Below, piece by piece: positions 9,074 through 17,714 of a stretch of DNA of 64,000 bases. Position numbers and translations under genes: made by a program. The stretch spans positions 1-64,000 of the forward strand of contig CALCNX010000088.1 in assembly GCA_937899715.1 (NCBI GenBank), given 5' to 3'. Origin of the DNA: an uncultured bacterium. Its GTDB lineage: Bacteria; Bacteroidota; Ignavibacteria; Kapaibacteriales; UBA4661. How positions within the stretch are numbered: the first letter of the stretch is position 1; every line of letters starts with the position of its first letter. The notes beneath the pieces are model-generated. The model saw nothing but the letters and a program-made list of their open reading frames with translations. It made no database searches and had not been told where the DNA came from.

Positions 9074-9589
9074 TTATTGAAGTTCTTCGTGAAAAATTGC
9101 TTCTACTTTGAGCGGCTCACGCAAGAAGCGATTCATTAATACTTCGCCCTCGTGCCGCACAAAACGGTGCTCTTTCGTACAAACGGTAATACTTTCGTTT
9201 GCCGATTCCACAATCCAACATTCTTCTACACCGCTTGCAATCATGCCTTCGCATTTTTTTACCATTGCGCCAATAGTTTGCCCGGGGCTGATAATTTCAA
9301 TTGCAAGGAGCGGTGGTATCTCATCGCTTGCCGGATTGGTCAACAAACGTATCGGTGCTGCATGATAAATGCTCACGTCAGGCGTATAGCGCTGTGTAAC
9401 GCCCTTAAAGGTAACTGGTGGACTTGGTTTGAAGTCGTCTTTAAGCAATTCTTTTAGCAAAAGTAGAATCTGAAATTGCAAATAACCGTGAATTCGTGTC
9501 GGCATTTCGTCATCTTCCTCTTCAGAATCAATATGGTACTCAGTTTCTAATTCAAGAACGTCATTGCAATATTCTTCAAATGATGCCAT
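9074..9589 (-). CDS. Uma2 family putative restriction endonuclease
   Basis: A 171-residue protein of the Uma2 (DUF820) family, which has a PD-(D/E)XK nuclease fold. The pattern is visible as YTPDVSIY followed by LAIEIISPGQT and a conserved ECWIVE strand. The fold predicts a divalent-metal nuclease, but cellular function is unknown; these genes are abundant and mobile in cyanobacteria and some Bacteroidota. A GGAGA ribosome site precedes the ATG at 9589. The N-terminus is acidic (SEEEDDE). Close spacing suggests it is transcribed with the aldolase-like gene, without any evident functional link. Confidence 0.85.
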   Translation of the reverse strand: MASFEEYCNDVLELETEYHIDSEEEDDEMPTRIHGYLQFQILLLLKELLKDDFKPSPPVTFKGVTQRYTPDVSIYHAAPIRLLTNPASDEIPPLLAIEIISPGQTIGAMVKKCEGMIASGVEECWIVESANESITVCTKEHRFVRHEGEVLMNRFLREPLKVEAIFHEELQ

Positions 9590-9674
9590 AACATTTCTCC
9601 GTGAAGGTGCTACAAAGCATTGTTTCCAAACAGCAATCTACAACCAAATGCACTTTTCTGCAAACCTGTGCGGG

Positions 9675-9711
9675 CAAAAGAAAAGGCGCATGAGAAGAAT
9701 CTATGCGCCTT
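9675..9711 (-). terminator. Intrinsic terminator after M48 gene
   Basis: On the minus strand, AAGGCGCAT (9703-9711) pairs perfectly with ATGCGCCTT (9683-9691), and a T-rich run follows at 9675-9684. It lies about 25 bases after the stop of the M48 gene. Confidence 0.8.
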
Positions 9712-9736
9712 GCAGAGTTCTTGATGAGCCAGAGTA

Positions 9737-10621
9737 TTATGGAAGCATACGTTTGATTTGTTGGTATGGCTGCGCCCGCAGGTTCGTTTCGTTCGGTGAT
9801 GGCAGCTTTGCTTCTTCGATACGCTTATTCGTCGCATCTATGCGGTCTTGCGGGAGCGGGTGCGTGGACAGCAAGCGCTCAACGCTTGTGGCAATGTTAG
9901 GAATAGCTCCCTGTGAACCACTTGGCGCTTTACCGCTTGCGCCCGTGATTTTCTCAAAGAAAAATTTAATTGAACCCGGATACCAGCGTGTTGATTGCAG
10001 GTACTTGAAGGAATATACATCTGCCTCTTCTTCATCCATACGGCTGTTTTTGAGCAAAGCAAGTCCGCCGAAAAGATTTGCACCAATAGTCGCAAGCTGG
10101 CTTGGACTCTGCCCTAGAGCGATTTGAGTGATAATTTGCAAGCCGTATGCTTTGGTCATGCGCGACGTGCCGTGCCTGCGCTCGGCGTGAGCAATTTCGT
10201 GCCCAAGCACTCCTGCCAGTGTTGCCTCGTTGTCCAAAGCCTTCATCAGCCCTGTGTACACATAGATATAGCCGCCCGGCGTACAGAACGCATTGATAGT
10301 TTTGTCGTCCTGAATCACTTCCACCGTGTAAGGGAATGTGCCGCGATACTGCACTTGGTCAGATTTGACGATTTCATTCGTCATAGTCTGAAGATATTGC
10401 TTCACCGAGGGATTACCTTTGAAAATTGGATATTCTGCGGGGTTCTGGCGAATCTGGTCGTCCATTTGTTTGCCGAGCTGCGTATCGGTATCAGTGCCGT
10501 AGAGATTTACTCCGCCACCGGAGCAACTCGCAACAAAAGCCGCCAAACTGAATGAAAATGCAAGTGCCAGCGCAAACCGCCACATGAAAAAAGTTGGCGT
10601 TGTCAATGTTGGTGTAGTCAT
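9737..10621 (-). CDS. M48 family metalloprotease, lipoprotein
   Basis: A 294-residue zinc metalloprotease of the M48 (BepA/LoiP-like) type. A signal peptide ends in a lipobox with Cys33, so the protein is probably a periplasmic lipoprotein. The zinc site is HEIAH at residues 141-145, and the third ligand lies in the later EEEAD motif. Family members degrade or help assemble outer-membrane proteins. Only the catalytic core is present, without the TPR domain of BepA. I start at the ATG at 10621, preceded by AAGGAAACACC; a longer frame from 10690 would bury the signal peptide. A terminator follows at 9675-9711. Confidence 0.92.
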   Translation of the reverse strand: MTTPTLTTPTFFMWRFALALAFSFSLAAFVASCSGGGVNLYGTDTDTQLGKQMDDQIRQNPAEYPIFKGNPSVKQYLQTMTNEIVKSDQVQYRGTFPYTVEVIQDDKTINAFCTPGGYIYVYTGLMKALDNEATLAGVLGHEIAHAERRHGTSRMTKAYGLQIITQIALGQSPSQLATIGANLFGGLALLKNSRMDEEEADVYSFKYLQSTRWYPGSIKFFFEKITGASGKAPSGSQGAIPNIATSVERLLSTHPLPQDRIDATNKRIEEAKLPSPNETNLRAQPYQQIKRMLP

Positions 10622-10767
10622 GGTGTTTCCTTGAAAATGAAAATATTGGCGTACAGTTGTGAATAACAGAGATTGGATGCTACAAAGCAAATAAACGTTG
10701 ATTCAAAAGTACAAAAAGCTGCTCTCTTTGCCCAATCCATACACAAAAGTATTTGTGCCCGATAGAT

Positions 10768-10806
10768 TTATCCTACGAGTTTATCCTGCGGACTTATCCT
10801 ACGGGT
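10768..10806. repeat. 13-base tandem repeat over the maeB stop
   Basis: TTATCCT recurs at 10768, 10781 and 10794, giving three copies with a strict 13-base period (TTATCCTACGAGT type). The last copy contains the maeB stop codon. On the minus strand each unit reads AGGATAA, so each supplies a TAA in successive frames. Confidence 0.7.
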
Positions 10807-13082
10807 ACTAGCTCGGTTTTATGCGCTTCGTCAGCGCAAATAACCGCCATGCTGACAATTTCCGCCACGTCCGCGGTGCGCTCCAATACGTGCACCGGAC
10901 GATTCATGCCCATCATAATCGGCCCAATGTATTCCGCGCCACCAATGGAGAGAAGCATTTTGTACGCGATATTTGCAGAATTGAGGTCGGGGAAAATGAG
11001 AACATTTGCATTGCCCTTAATGGCGCTGAAAGGGAATTGCTCGCTGACTTTCGATTCGTCAAAAGCAGTGTCTGCTTGCATTTCGCCATCAATAATAAGG
11101 TGTGGGCGCTTTTGCTTGACGATTTGATACGCCTTACGCACGGCTTTTGCATTACCTTCGTCGGAGGAACCGAAGTCGCTGAAGGAGAGCATCGCCACTC
11201 GCGGCAGAATATCGAAGCGCTCGGCTACGTCCGCCGTCATCATCGCAATATCGGCAAGGTCTTCAGCGGTCGGGTGAACGCTCACGGTCGTATCGGCAAA
11301 AAAGAGCGTGTCGCCTTGCTTGGTGATGATAATGTGAATACCGGCAAGACGCGAGTAGCGCTTGTCTATGCCGATAATTTGCAGCGCGGGGCGCACTGTC
11401 TCGTCGTACCGCATATTCAAGCCCGAAATCATGCCGTCTGCGTCACCCATTGCCACCATCAGTGTTCCATAGTAAATACGCCTCGTCAGCAATCGTTGTG
11501 CTTGCTGTATCGTCATGCCGCGCCGCGCTCGTTCATTTGCGAGAAACGTTGCATAGCGCTCAATGTCAGGTGATTTTAAGGTATCAATGATGCGGATATT
11601 TTCGAGATTGATGTTTTGCTCTGCGGCAATACGCTGAACTATTTCTGTGCGACCAATCAGTATCGGTGAAGCAATACCGTCATCAGCAATAATCTCTGCA
11701 GCGCGAATAATCTTCGGCTCTTCCCCTTCGGTGAGCACAATACGCTTCTTGTTGTTGCGGGACTGTAAACCGATAGCGATATTGGAAAGCAGTTGGCGCT
11801 TCTTTGCTTGTCGCCCTTCGAGCTGCTGTTTGTATGCTTGCAAGTCCAGCGTCGTAATCCGTGCCACGCCACTGTCTATTGCTGCCTTCGCCACGGCGGG
11901 CGCAACGGCAGTCAGCACACGCGAATCAAACGGCTTCGGAATAATATACTCTCTGCCAAAACGAATTGCCTCACCGCCGTAGGCACGAAGCACCGAATCC
12001 GGCACAGATTCTTTGGTGAGCTTGGCAATGGCATAGACCGCCGCAAGTTTCATCTCGTCATTGACCGCTTTGGCACGTACGTCCAGTGCTCCACGAAAGA
12101 TGTATGGGAAGCCAAGCACATTATTCACCTGATTCGGATTGTCACTGCGCCCTGTTGCGCAAATAATATCATTCCGCACTGAGGCGGCTTCGTAGTATGG
12201 AATCTCAGGGTCGGGGTTTGCCAGCGCAAAGAGAATCGGCTTCGGCGGCATAGAAGCAACCATTTCTTTTGAGAGCAAACCGCCTTTGCTCAAGCCCAGA
12301 AACATATCGGCAAATTTCATCGCCTCAGTGAGCGGAATGTCTTTATCGCCATTCGCAAAAGCAGTTTTTGGTTCGTCTGCTTCAAGTTTCCGCCCGTTGT
12401 GGACTAAGCCTTTGCTATCGAACATGAAAATATTTTCACGCCTTACGCCCAGCTTGATGTACAAATTCGAGCACGCAATTGCCGATGCACCTGCGCCACT
12501 GACGACGACCTTAATTTCCTCCAACTTTTTGCCCTGAATCTCGCAAGCGTTCAGCAAGCCCGCACTGCTGATAATCGCTGTGCCGTGCTGGTCGTCGTGC
12601 ATGACGGGAATATTCATACGGCGTTGAAGCTCTTGCTCGATGTAAAAACACTCCGGAGCTTTGATGTCTTCGAGATTGATGCCGCCAAAGGTCGGCTCCA
12701 AATTAGCAACCGTGTTGATAAATTCTTCCGGGTCTTGGGTTTTGATTTCGATATCGAATACGTCAATATCAGCAAATTTTTTGAAGAGAACCCCCTTGCC
12801 TTCCATCACGGGTTTGCCCGCCGAAGCACCGATATTTCCAAGCCCCAGAACGGCAGTACCATTAGAAATAACGGCGACTAAATTTCCTTTGGCGGTGTAT
12901 TCATAGACCATTTCTTCATTTTCGGCAATAGCGCGGCACGGCTCGGCTACGCCCGGCGAATATGCCAGTGAGAGGTCAAATTGGGTGTTGCACGGTTTAG
13001 TCGGGATAACTTCGATTTTCCCTTTGCGCCCGGATGAATGGTATTCCAGAGCTTCTTCGACGCGGATTTTACGCTGTTTCAT
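10794..13082 (-). CDS. maeB: NADP-dependent malic enzyme with phosphotransacetylase-like domain
   Basis: A 762-residue two-domain malic enzyme that decarboxylates malate to pyruvate with NADP reduction. Residues 1-430 are the malic enzyme part: AYSPGVAEPCR, the GLGNIG nucleotide motif, the MHDDQHGTA active-site stretch, and VVSGAGASA. Residues 430-762 resemble phosphotransacetylase (ANERARRGMT, GDADGMISG, VLIFPDLNSANI), which in MaeB is regulatory (acetyl-CoA binding) and not an independent enzyme. The length matches E. coli MaeB. The gene stands alone with no clear ribosome site. It links the C4 pool to pyruvate and supplies NADPH. Confidence 0.95.
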   Translation of the reverse strand: MKQRKIRVEEALEYHSSGRKGKIEVIPTKPCNTQFDLSLAYSPGVAEPCRAIAENEEMVYEYTAKGNLVAVISNGTAVLGLGNIGASAGKPVMEGKGVLFKKFADIDVFDIEIKTQDPEEFINTVANLEPTFGGINLEDIKAPECFYIEQELQRRMNIPVMHDDQHGTAIISSAGLLNACEIQGKKLEEIKVVVSGAGASAIACSNLYIKLGVRRENIFMFDSKGLVHNGRKLEADEPKTAFANGDKDIPLTEAMKFADMFLGLSKGGLLSKEMVASMPPKPILFALANPDPEIPYYEAASVRNDIICATGRSDNPNQVNNVLGFPYIFRGALDVRAKAVNDEMKLAAVYAIAKLTKESVPDSVLRAYGGEAIRFGREYIIPKPFDSRVLTAVAPAVAKAAIDSGVARITTLDLQAYKQQLEGRQAKKRQLLSNIAIGLQSRNNKKRIVLTEGEEPKIIRAAEIIADDGIASPILIGRTEIVQRIAAEQNINLENIRIIDTLKSPDIERYATFLANERARRGMTIQQAQRLLTRRIYYGTLMVAMGDADGMISGLNMRYDETVRPALQIIGIDKRYSRLAGIHIIITKQGDTLFFADTTVSVHPTAEDLADIAMMTADVAERFDILPRVAMLSFSDFGSSDEGNAKAVRKAYQIVKQKRPHLIIDGEMQADTAFDESKVSEQFPFSAIKGNANVLIFPDLNSANIAYKMLLSIGGAEYIGPIMMGMNRPVHVLERTADVAEIVSMAVICADEAHKTELVPVG

Positions 13083-13224
13083 GGTTTATTACGGATTACG
13101 AATGAGGAATTACGAGTGAATTTCTTGTTGCAAGAGAAAGAATACATCTAAATGGGCGCATTAGCAAATGCTCCGAACTACGCACAAAACCTCGTAATCC
13201 GTCATTCCTAATTCGTCATTTTCT

Positions 13225-13545
13225 TCAGAGGTCCAGCCAGCGATACAGACATTGTTCCACCGAGTCCATATCCTGCGGCACGAGTACGCCTAAATGCTGA
13301 AGAAATTGTTCGGCACGAAGAGCGGTCAAGCGCTGCACATTAAACACCCCTTCGCTGATAAAGCGTGTGGTCACGGTCGCGTCGAACTCAGTTTCTGTCT
13401 GCCGTGCCTCGTGGGGAACAACAGCAACAACGGGCATCACGCCATCTTCATCCTCACGGCTCACAATAAGCGCCAGTGAAGGAGTTTCATTTTCCGTCAT
13501 GCGCACGAACCACACATCGCCACGGTGAAACTGCTGATGATTCAT
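13225..13545 (-). CDS. PemK/MazF-like toxin, orphan
   Basis: A 106-residue protein with the PemK/MazF pattern: RGDVWFVRM at the start, ALIVSRED as the next strand, and a C-terminal FNVQRLTAL strand and helix ending VEQCLYRWLDL. MazF relatives are sequence-specific mRNA endoribonucleases. The start is the ATG at 13545, which has CAGGAG eight bases upstream; six extra codons from 13563 are unlikely. No antitoxin gene is seen in the 330 bases upstream or next to the stop. It may be a solitary or domesticated member. The family call is moderately sure. Confidence 0.65.
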   Translation of the reverse strand: MNHQQFHRGDVWFVRMTENETPSLALIVSREDEDGVMPVVAVVPHEARQTETEFDATVTTRFISEGVFNVQRLTALRAEQFLQHLGVLVPQDMDSVEQCLYRWLDL

Positions 13546-13898
13546 AGCAAAAACTCCTGACAATCCTACGAAAGCTGAAAGTAGTGGGCTTTACAACAAC
13601 ATATCTTTCTCGAACGGCAGTAAGATACACGAAAAGCAATTCTTTTCAAATAGATTTTTCCGTGCGATAAAGGACAACAGACCTTTCATACATCAAAAAA
13701 AATCACTATATTCTCCAAAACAAGTGCGTCAAATCATGTTCCGTAATTTCTTGAACCTTGGGCATTAGCCCTGAAACGTTGGAAGTCGTCACAGTGACAA
13801 CGGCTGCACAACCAAATATCAGCTTGGTACTTTGATAATTTTTTTGTGTTCATGGTGGGAAAGGCGCAGGAATAGTTGCGCCGAAGGAGGATAGCTCT
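13546..13898. promoter_or_regulatory. Divergent intergenic region with doxX leader hairpin
   Basis: This stretch separates the minus-strand PemK-like gene from plus-strand doxX and must hold both promoters. I find no open frame worth calling. Just before doxX, GGCGCA (13863-13868) pairs with TGCGCC (13877-13882) around an 8-base loop, and the strong ribosome site AAGGAGG (13884-13890) begins two bases after the stem. The stem could tune translation start. Confidence 0.45.
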
Positions 13899-14360
13899 AT
13901 GCAATTCGCTCAACGAATGAATCATCTGCCAGAAGTCTGGCAGCAACGGCTGGGCTACGTGACGGATATTATGCGGATAGCCTTGGGTGTGATTTTGGTG
14001 TCGAAGGCAATTTCGTTTATTGGCAACAGAGAGTACCTGGACGGGCTTTTTGCAAATGCAAAAGACCTTTGGTTTATTCCGGCAATGATTACGCACTATG
14101 TCATTTTAGCGCACCTTGTCGGCGGTGCGATGTTGATTATCGGCTTGCTTTCGCGTTTGGCGGCTCTGGCGCAAGTTCCTATTTTGCTGGGTGCAATTTT
14201 TTATGTCCAGCTCCCGCAGATGCTTCACGCCAACGAGCCGCAGCAGCTTGAATACGCTGTCATGGTTCTGCTAATGCTTGGTGTGGTGCTTTTGCACGGT
14301 GGCGGCACACTCTCGGTTGACCATTATGTGTGGGGCGAAAAAAATGCCGATACACCCTGA
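13899..14360 (+). CDS. DoxX family membrane protein
   Basis: A 153-residue inner-membrane protein with four predicted hydrophobic helices (around residues 20-38, 60-80, 85-105 and 115-135). The family signature is seen in the conserved first helix with RIALGVILVSKAISF and the following loop. DoxX proteins occur as subunits of quinone oxidases or as stand-alone proteins of unclear role; nothing here decides which. The start has a very strong ribosome site (GAAGGAGG), itself preceded by a small hairpin. An intrinsic terminator follows at 14396. Confidence 0.85.
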   Translation: MQFAQRMNHLPEVWQQRLGYVTDIMRIALGVILVSKAISFIGNREYLDGLFANAKDLWFIPAMITHYVILAHLVGGAMLIIGLLSRLAALAQVPILLGAIFYVQLPQMLHANEPQQLEYAVMVLLMLGVVLLHGGGTLSVDHYVWGEKNADTP

Positions 14361-14395
14361 AATGTCTATTCAAATTGAGATTCCATGAATATTTT

Positions 14396-14434
14396 ATCTA
14401 TCTTCGGTGCATACCGCAGATAGATTTTTTTTTT
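14396..14434 (+). terminator. Intrinsic terminator of doxX
   Basis: ATCTATCT (14396-14403) pairs with AGATAGAT (14418-14425), with an inner CGG/CCG stem and a TGCATA loop, followed by ten T. This is a textbook terminator. Confidence 0.9.
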
Positions 14435-14459
14435 GCAACTAATTAAATTGCCCTGATTT

Positions 14460-15668
14460 ATGACTTCGCTTACCGTTAAAAACCGCCATAACACACGCCT
14501 TCGTGCCGGACACCTGTGGGTATTCAGCAATGAAATCGAATCCATCCCTACCGATATTCCCGCAGGGAGTCTTGTGGAGGTGCGCAGTGCAGGCGGGCAC
14601 AGCTACGGTACGGCGTTGTTCAACCCAAACAGCCTCATTGCGGCACGATTACTGGTCTCGGATGCGCAAGAGCTAGACGTGGCATTTTTCGCGCAGCGTC
14701 TTGGCGAAGCACTTGCACTGCGGCAACGTATCTTTCCGCACGAGTCCAGTTACCGTCTTGTATTTGGAGAGTCCGATTTTTTACCCGGCTTGGTGATAGA
14801 CCGCTATGCCGATGCTTCGACAGGAAGCGACTATTTTGTTTTGCAAACGCTGTCTGTCGGCATGGATATTCGGAAAGATGCCATTGTGGAGGCGCTTCGC
14901 ACGGTCTTTCCCCAGACGAAAGCTATCATCGAAAAAAACAACTCCGCACTCCGCAAGCACGACGGCTTAGACCAGCGAGAGGGCGTTCTTTGGGGTGCAG
15001 TGCCAACGGAAATCCAAATGACGGAAAATGGCGTTCTCTCGGCGCTTTCGCTGATGGAAGGGCAAAAAACCGGCTATTTTCTTGACCAAAAGCTGAATCG
15101 TCTCAAGGTGAAGGAACTCTCGAATGGGCTGCGCGTGCTGGATTGCTTCACGAATCAAGGCGGTTTTGCGCTTCATGCCGTTGCGGGTGGCGCAGTGTTT
15201 GCTCTGGGATTGGATTCGTCTGCCTCTGCGATTGAACGATGCCGCTTGAATGCAGAACGGAATGGTATGGAGGGCAAAGCAACCTTTGAGTGCGAGGAAG
15301 TTCTGGATTATCTTCACGCAGCCGCAGAGCGCTTCACTACGAGCGGCGAAAAATTGTGGGATATGATTATTCTCGACCCGCCTGCTTTTGCAAAATCTCG
15401 TGCGCAAGTATCGCAAGCAAAACGCGGGTATGCGAAAATTAACCGTATGGCTCTCCGAATCTTGCCTCGTGGTGGTTTTTTGGTAACAGGCAGCTGCTCG
15501 CACCATGTATCGGAAGAAACACTGTTGGGGGTAATTCAAGAGGAGGCGCAACGAGAGCGCCGCCGCTTGCGTCTAGTCTTTCGCGGTGGACAGTCGCCGT
15601 GCCATCCTGTGCTGGCGAGTATGCCGGAGACGGAGTATCTGAAATTTTTTATTTTTGAGGTGGTGTAG
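14460..15668 (+). CDS. Class I SAM-dependent rRNA large-subunit methyltransferase, RlmI-like
   Basis: A 402-residue methyltransferase. An N-terminal PUA domain (residues 1-70, with the WVFSNEIESI stretch) precedes an RlmI/YccW core. The SAM-binding motif I is DCFTNQGGFALHA, the acidic motif II lies at LGLDSS, and the catalytic motif IV is LDPPAFAKS. RlmI makes m5C1962 in 23S rRNA; this protein is about the same length and probably does the same, but the exact base is inference. There is no obvious ribosome site before the ATG at 14460, which lies 25 bases after the doxX terminator, so the transcript may be nearly leaderless. Confidence 0.9.
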   Translation: MTSLTVKNRHNTRLRAGHLWVFSNEIESIPTDIPAGSLVEVRSAGGHSYGTALFNPNSLIAARLLVSDAQELDVAFFAQRLGEALALRQRIFPHESSYRLVFGESDFLPGLVIDRYADASTGSDYFVLQTLSVGMDIRKDAIVEALRTVFPQTKAIIEKNNSALRKHDGLDQREGVLWGAVPTEIQMTENGVLSALSLMEGQKTGYFLDQKLNRLKVKELSNGLRVLDCFTNQGGFALHAVAGGAVFALGLDSSASAIERCRLNAERNGMEGKATFECEEVLDYLHAAAERFTTSGEKLWDMIILDPPAFAKSRAQVSQAKRGYAKINRMALRILPRGGFLVTGSCSHHVSEETLLGVIQEEAQRERRRLRLVFRGGQSPCHPVLASMPETEYLKFFIFEVV

Positions 15669-15712
15669 CACGTTGGTTCCTCCGAAGCATCAAAGGCTGG
15701 ACAGGCAATTTT

Positions 15713-15895
15713 GTGCCATCCAAAGGTACCACCGCAGAAGGCATAGTAAACAATTTGAAGAATTTCAGCGAAATTTCGGACGACAAACCGAACTACGTTA
15801 CTTGTTTTCTGGACGCAACTACGAACTATTTGGATTACACAGGCGTTCAGACCGTTGGTCGTTGCTTGATTGAGCTGGCGGTTGCGAAAATTTAA
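15713..15895 (+). CDS. Short ORF of unknown function, possible gene remnant
   Basis: A 60-residue frame from a GTG at 15713. The open frame actually continues upstream to 15659 without a usable start, reading ARWFLRSIKGWTGNFVP. Codon choice and amino-acid make-up look coding, with a balanced sequence such as NYVTCFLDATTNYLDYTG, and an intrinsic terminator follows 30 bases after the stop. I recognise no family. The lack of an ATG or ribosome site and the immediate abutment on the methyltransferase stop suggest the 3' end of a gene that has lost its start. It could also be a chance frame. Confidence 0.35.
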   Translation: MPSKGTTAEGIVNNLKNFSEISDDKPNYVTCFLDATTNYLDYTGVQTVGRCLIELAVAKI

Positions 15896-15924
15896 TTTGC
15901 CCAAGCCTATAGAATTGAAAAAGT

Positions 15925-15959
15925 ACGGGGGGAAATATCAAATATTTCTCCTCGTTTTT
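15925..15959 (+). terminator. Intrinsic terminator
   Basis: GAAATAT (15932-15938) and ATATTTC (15942-15948) pair around a CAA loop. The stem extends by seven more pairs with two G-T wobbles, and five T follow. It closes the methyltransferase unit or the short frame after it. The remaining bases to ruvB at 16088 show nothing distinct. Confidence 0.8.
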
Positions 15960-16087
15960 GCTTCATGGTGCCAAGTAATGATTCTCGTTGTAGAATCCTA
16001 TTTGTCGCCGTATTTTGCAGTTCTGTATTCATAAAATCATACAGACACAACTTGCTTCGACCTTGCAACCACTGACTGCCTTCACAA

Positions 16088-17167
16088 ATGGCAAAAAAAA
16101 ATATACTTGCTGGAAATACCGACCTTATTCCTCCCAAAGCGCCCACTCGCGCCGAGGCGTTGAATACCTCGCGCCCGCCGGAGGACGACATTGAGGTTTC
16201 GCTACGCCCGTCGGGTTTTGATGAATTTGTCGGGCAGGAAAAAATCATCGGTAATCTCAAGATTTTTATTGCCGCAGCACTCAAGCGGGGAGAAGCGCTT
16301 GACCACGTGCTCCTGACCGGACCGCCGGGACTGGGCAAGACCACTCTCAGCCACATCGTTGCCCGCGAAATGCACGCCGACATCAAGGTTACATCAGGTC
16401 CCGTGCTGGAAAAGCCCGGTGATTTGGCTGGCTTGCTGACGAATTTGGACGAAGGCGATATTTTGTTTATTGACGAGATACACCGTCTCTCGCCTGTGGT
16501 GGAAGAGTATTTGTACTCCGCAATGGAAGACTATTCGTTGGACATTATGATTGATTCCGGTCCGTCGGCTCGTTCTGTAAAGTTGTCCTTGCCACGCTTT
16601 ACGCTTGTGGGCGCTACTACACGTGCGGGCTTGCTCACAGCGCCCCTGCGCTCACGCTTTGGAGTGATTAGCCGCTTGGATTATTACTCCTCTGAGGAAC
16701 TTTTCAAGGTTGTACGCCGCTCGGCGGGTATCCTGGACTCGCCTATTGAGGACGGCGGTGCAATGGAAATTGCGAAGCGCTCGCGTGGTACGCCGCGCAT
16801 AGCGAACCGTCTTCTGCGCCGAACACGTGACTTTGCCGAGATTAAAGGCGATGGTACTATTACTCAAGAGATTGCCAATATAGCACTGGTCGCGTTGGAA
16901 GTGGACGAATACGGCTTGGACGACATGGACAAACGCATCATGCAAACGATTATGTTGAAGTTTAATGGCGGTCCGGTTGGCTTGAATACGGTTGCCGTTG
17001 CTGTGGGCGAAGAAGCCGGAACAATCGAAGAAGTCTATGAACCATTTCTCATTCAGCAGGGCTTTTTGAATCGCACCCCACGCGGACGCGAGGCAACCGA
17101 ACTGGCATACAAACACTTTAGCATCAGCCAACAAGGGAAAGCCGAAACACTTTTTGGCACGTTCTGA
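16088..17167 (+). CDS. ruvB: Holliday junction branch migration helicase RuvB
   Basis: A 359-residue AAA+ motor that drives branch migration with RuvA. Walker A is GPPGLGKTT from residue 78, Walker B is FIDEIHRL near residue 130, and sensor 1 is VGATTRAG. The C-terminal winged helix carries TPRGR. The N-terminus is about 25 residues longer than in E. coli and rich in Asn, Pro and Thr. No ruvA or ruvC lies in the window. The start ATG at 16088 follows a T- and A-rich leader without a clear ribosome site. The LytR_C gene follows after 24 bases, probably in one operon. Confidence 0.97.
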   Translation: MAKKNILAGNTDLIPPKAPTRAEALNTSRPPEDDIEVSLRPSGFDEFVGQEKIIGNLKIFIAAALKRGEALDHVLLTGPPGLGKTTLSHIVAREMHADIKVTSGPVLEKPGDLAGLLTNLDEGDILFIDEIHRLSPVVEEYLYSAMEDYSLDIMIDSGPSARSVKLSLPRFTLVGATTRAGLLTAPLRSRFGVISRLDYYSSEELFKVVRRSAGILDSPIEDGGAMEIAKRSRGTPRIANRLLRRTRDFAEIKGDGTITQEIANIALVALEVDEYGLDDMDKRIMQTIMLKFNGGPVGLNTVAVAVGEEAGTIEEVYEPFLIQQGFLNRTPRGREATELAYKHFSISQQGKAETLFGTF

Positions 17168-17191
17168 GTTTTCAAACAGTATATTTTTGTA

Positions 17192-17653
17192 ATGGACATT
17201 CGACGCTATTTTCACGGACGAAATATCACGATTGTTGTCAGTGTGGCAATTCTGGTAGGTTTTGCGGCGCTCATTATTGCATCGGCGGTGCATAAAAGCC
17301 TTGCGCCGTCGGTGAACCCTATTATTGAGCAGTCCGACGATCTCGTGCGCCAAGGCGACCAAATCCAAGTGAATTTGCTCAATGGCTGTGGCGACCAAGG
17401 CGTAGCGCGGCGCATGATGAATTACTTGCGCTCATCAGGCTTCGACGTGGTCGAAATTGATAACTACTCGCGCTTTTCTGTTCAGCGCTCGTTTGTGATT
17501 GACCGCGTTGGCGACTCACTTTCTGCCATGAAGACCGCAAAAGCGCTCGGTATCGCCGATTCGCTGCGTGTCCTTCGTATTGATTCTTCCTTGTACATCC
17601 GTGCAAGCGTGGTAATTGGCAGGGACTACCGCACCCTCAAGCCATTTCAATAA
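17192..17653 (+). CDS. LytR C-terminal domain protein, membrane anchored
   Basis: A 153-residue protein with one N-terminal transmembrane helix (residues 12-34) and an outward LytR_C domain (about 58-148), shown by VNLLNGCGDQGVARRM and the later DSSLYIRASVVIGRDY. LytR_C domains occur in cell-wall proteins, but here the catalytic LytR/CpsA/Psr part is absent, so the role is unclear. It lies between ruvB and rsfS, in what looks like one operon. The start is at the ATG at 17192, with no clear ribosome site. Confidence 0.8.
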   Translation: MDIRRYFHGRNITIVVSVAILVGFAALIIASAVHKSLAPSVNPIIEQSDDLVRQGDQIQVNLLNGCGDQGVARRMMNYLRSSGFDVVEIDNYSRFSVQRSFVIDRVGDSLSAMKTAKALGIADSLRVLRIDSSLYIRASVVIGRDYRTLKPFQ

Positions 17654-17714
17654 CTTTTTCAATACTTCTTTTGTATAATAATTTCATAATTCTTCATTTG
17701 TACTTTATTCTTTA

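Noticed and set aside
10821..11573. 250-codon plus-strand frame opposite maeB
   Set aside because: It is antisense to the phosphotransacetylase-like half of maeB and has no recognisable motif or ribosome site.
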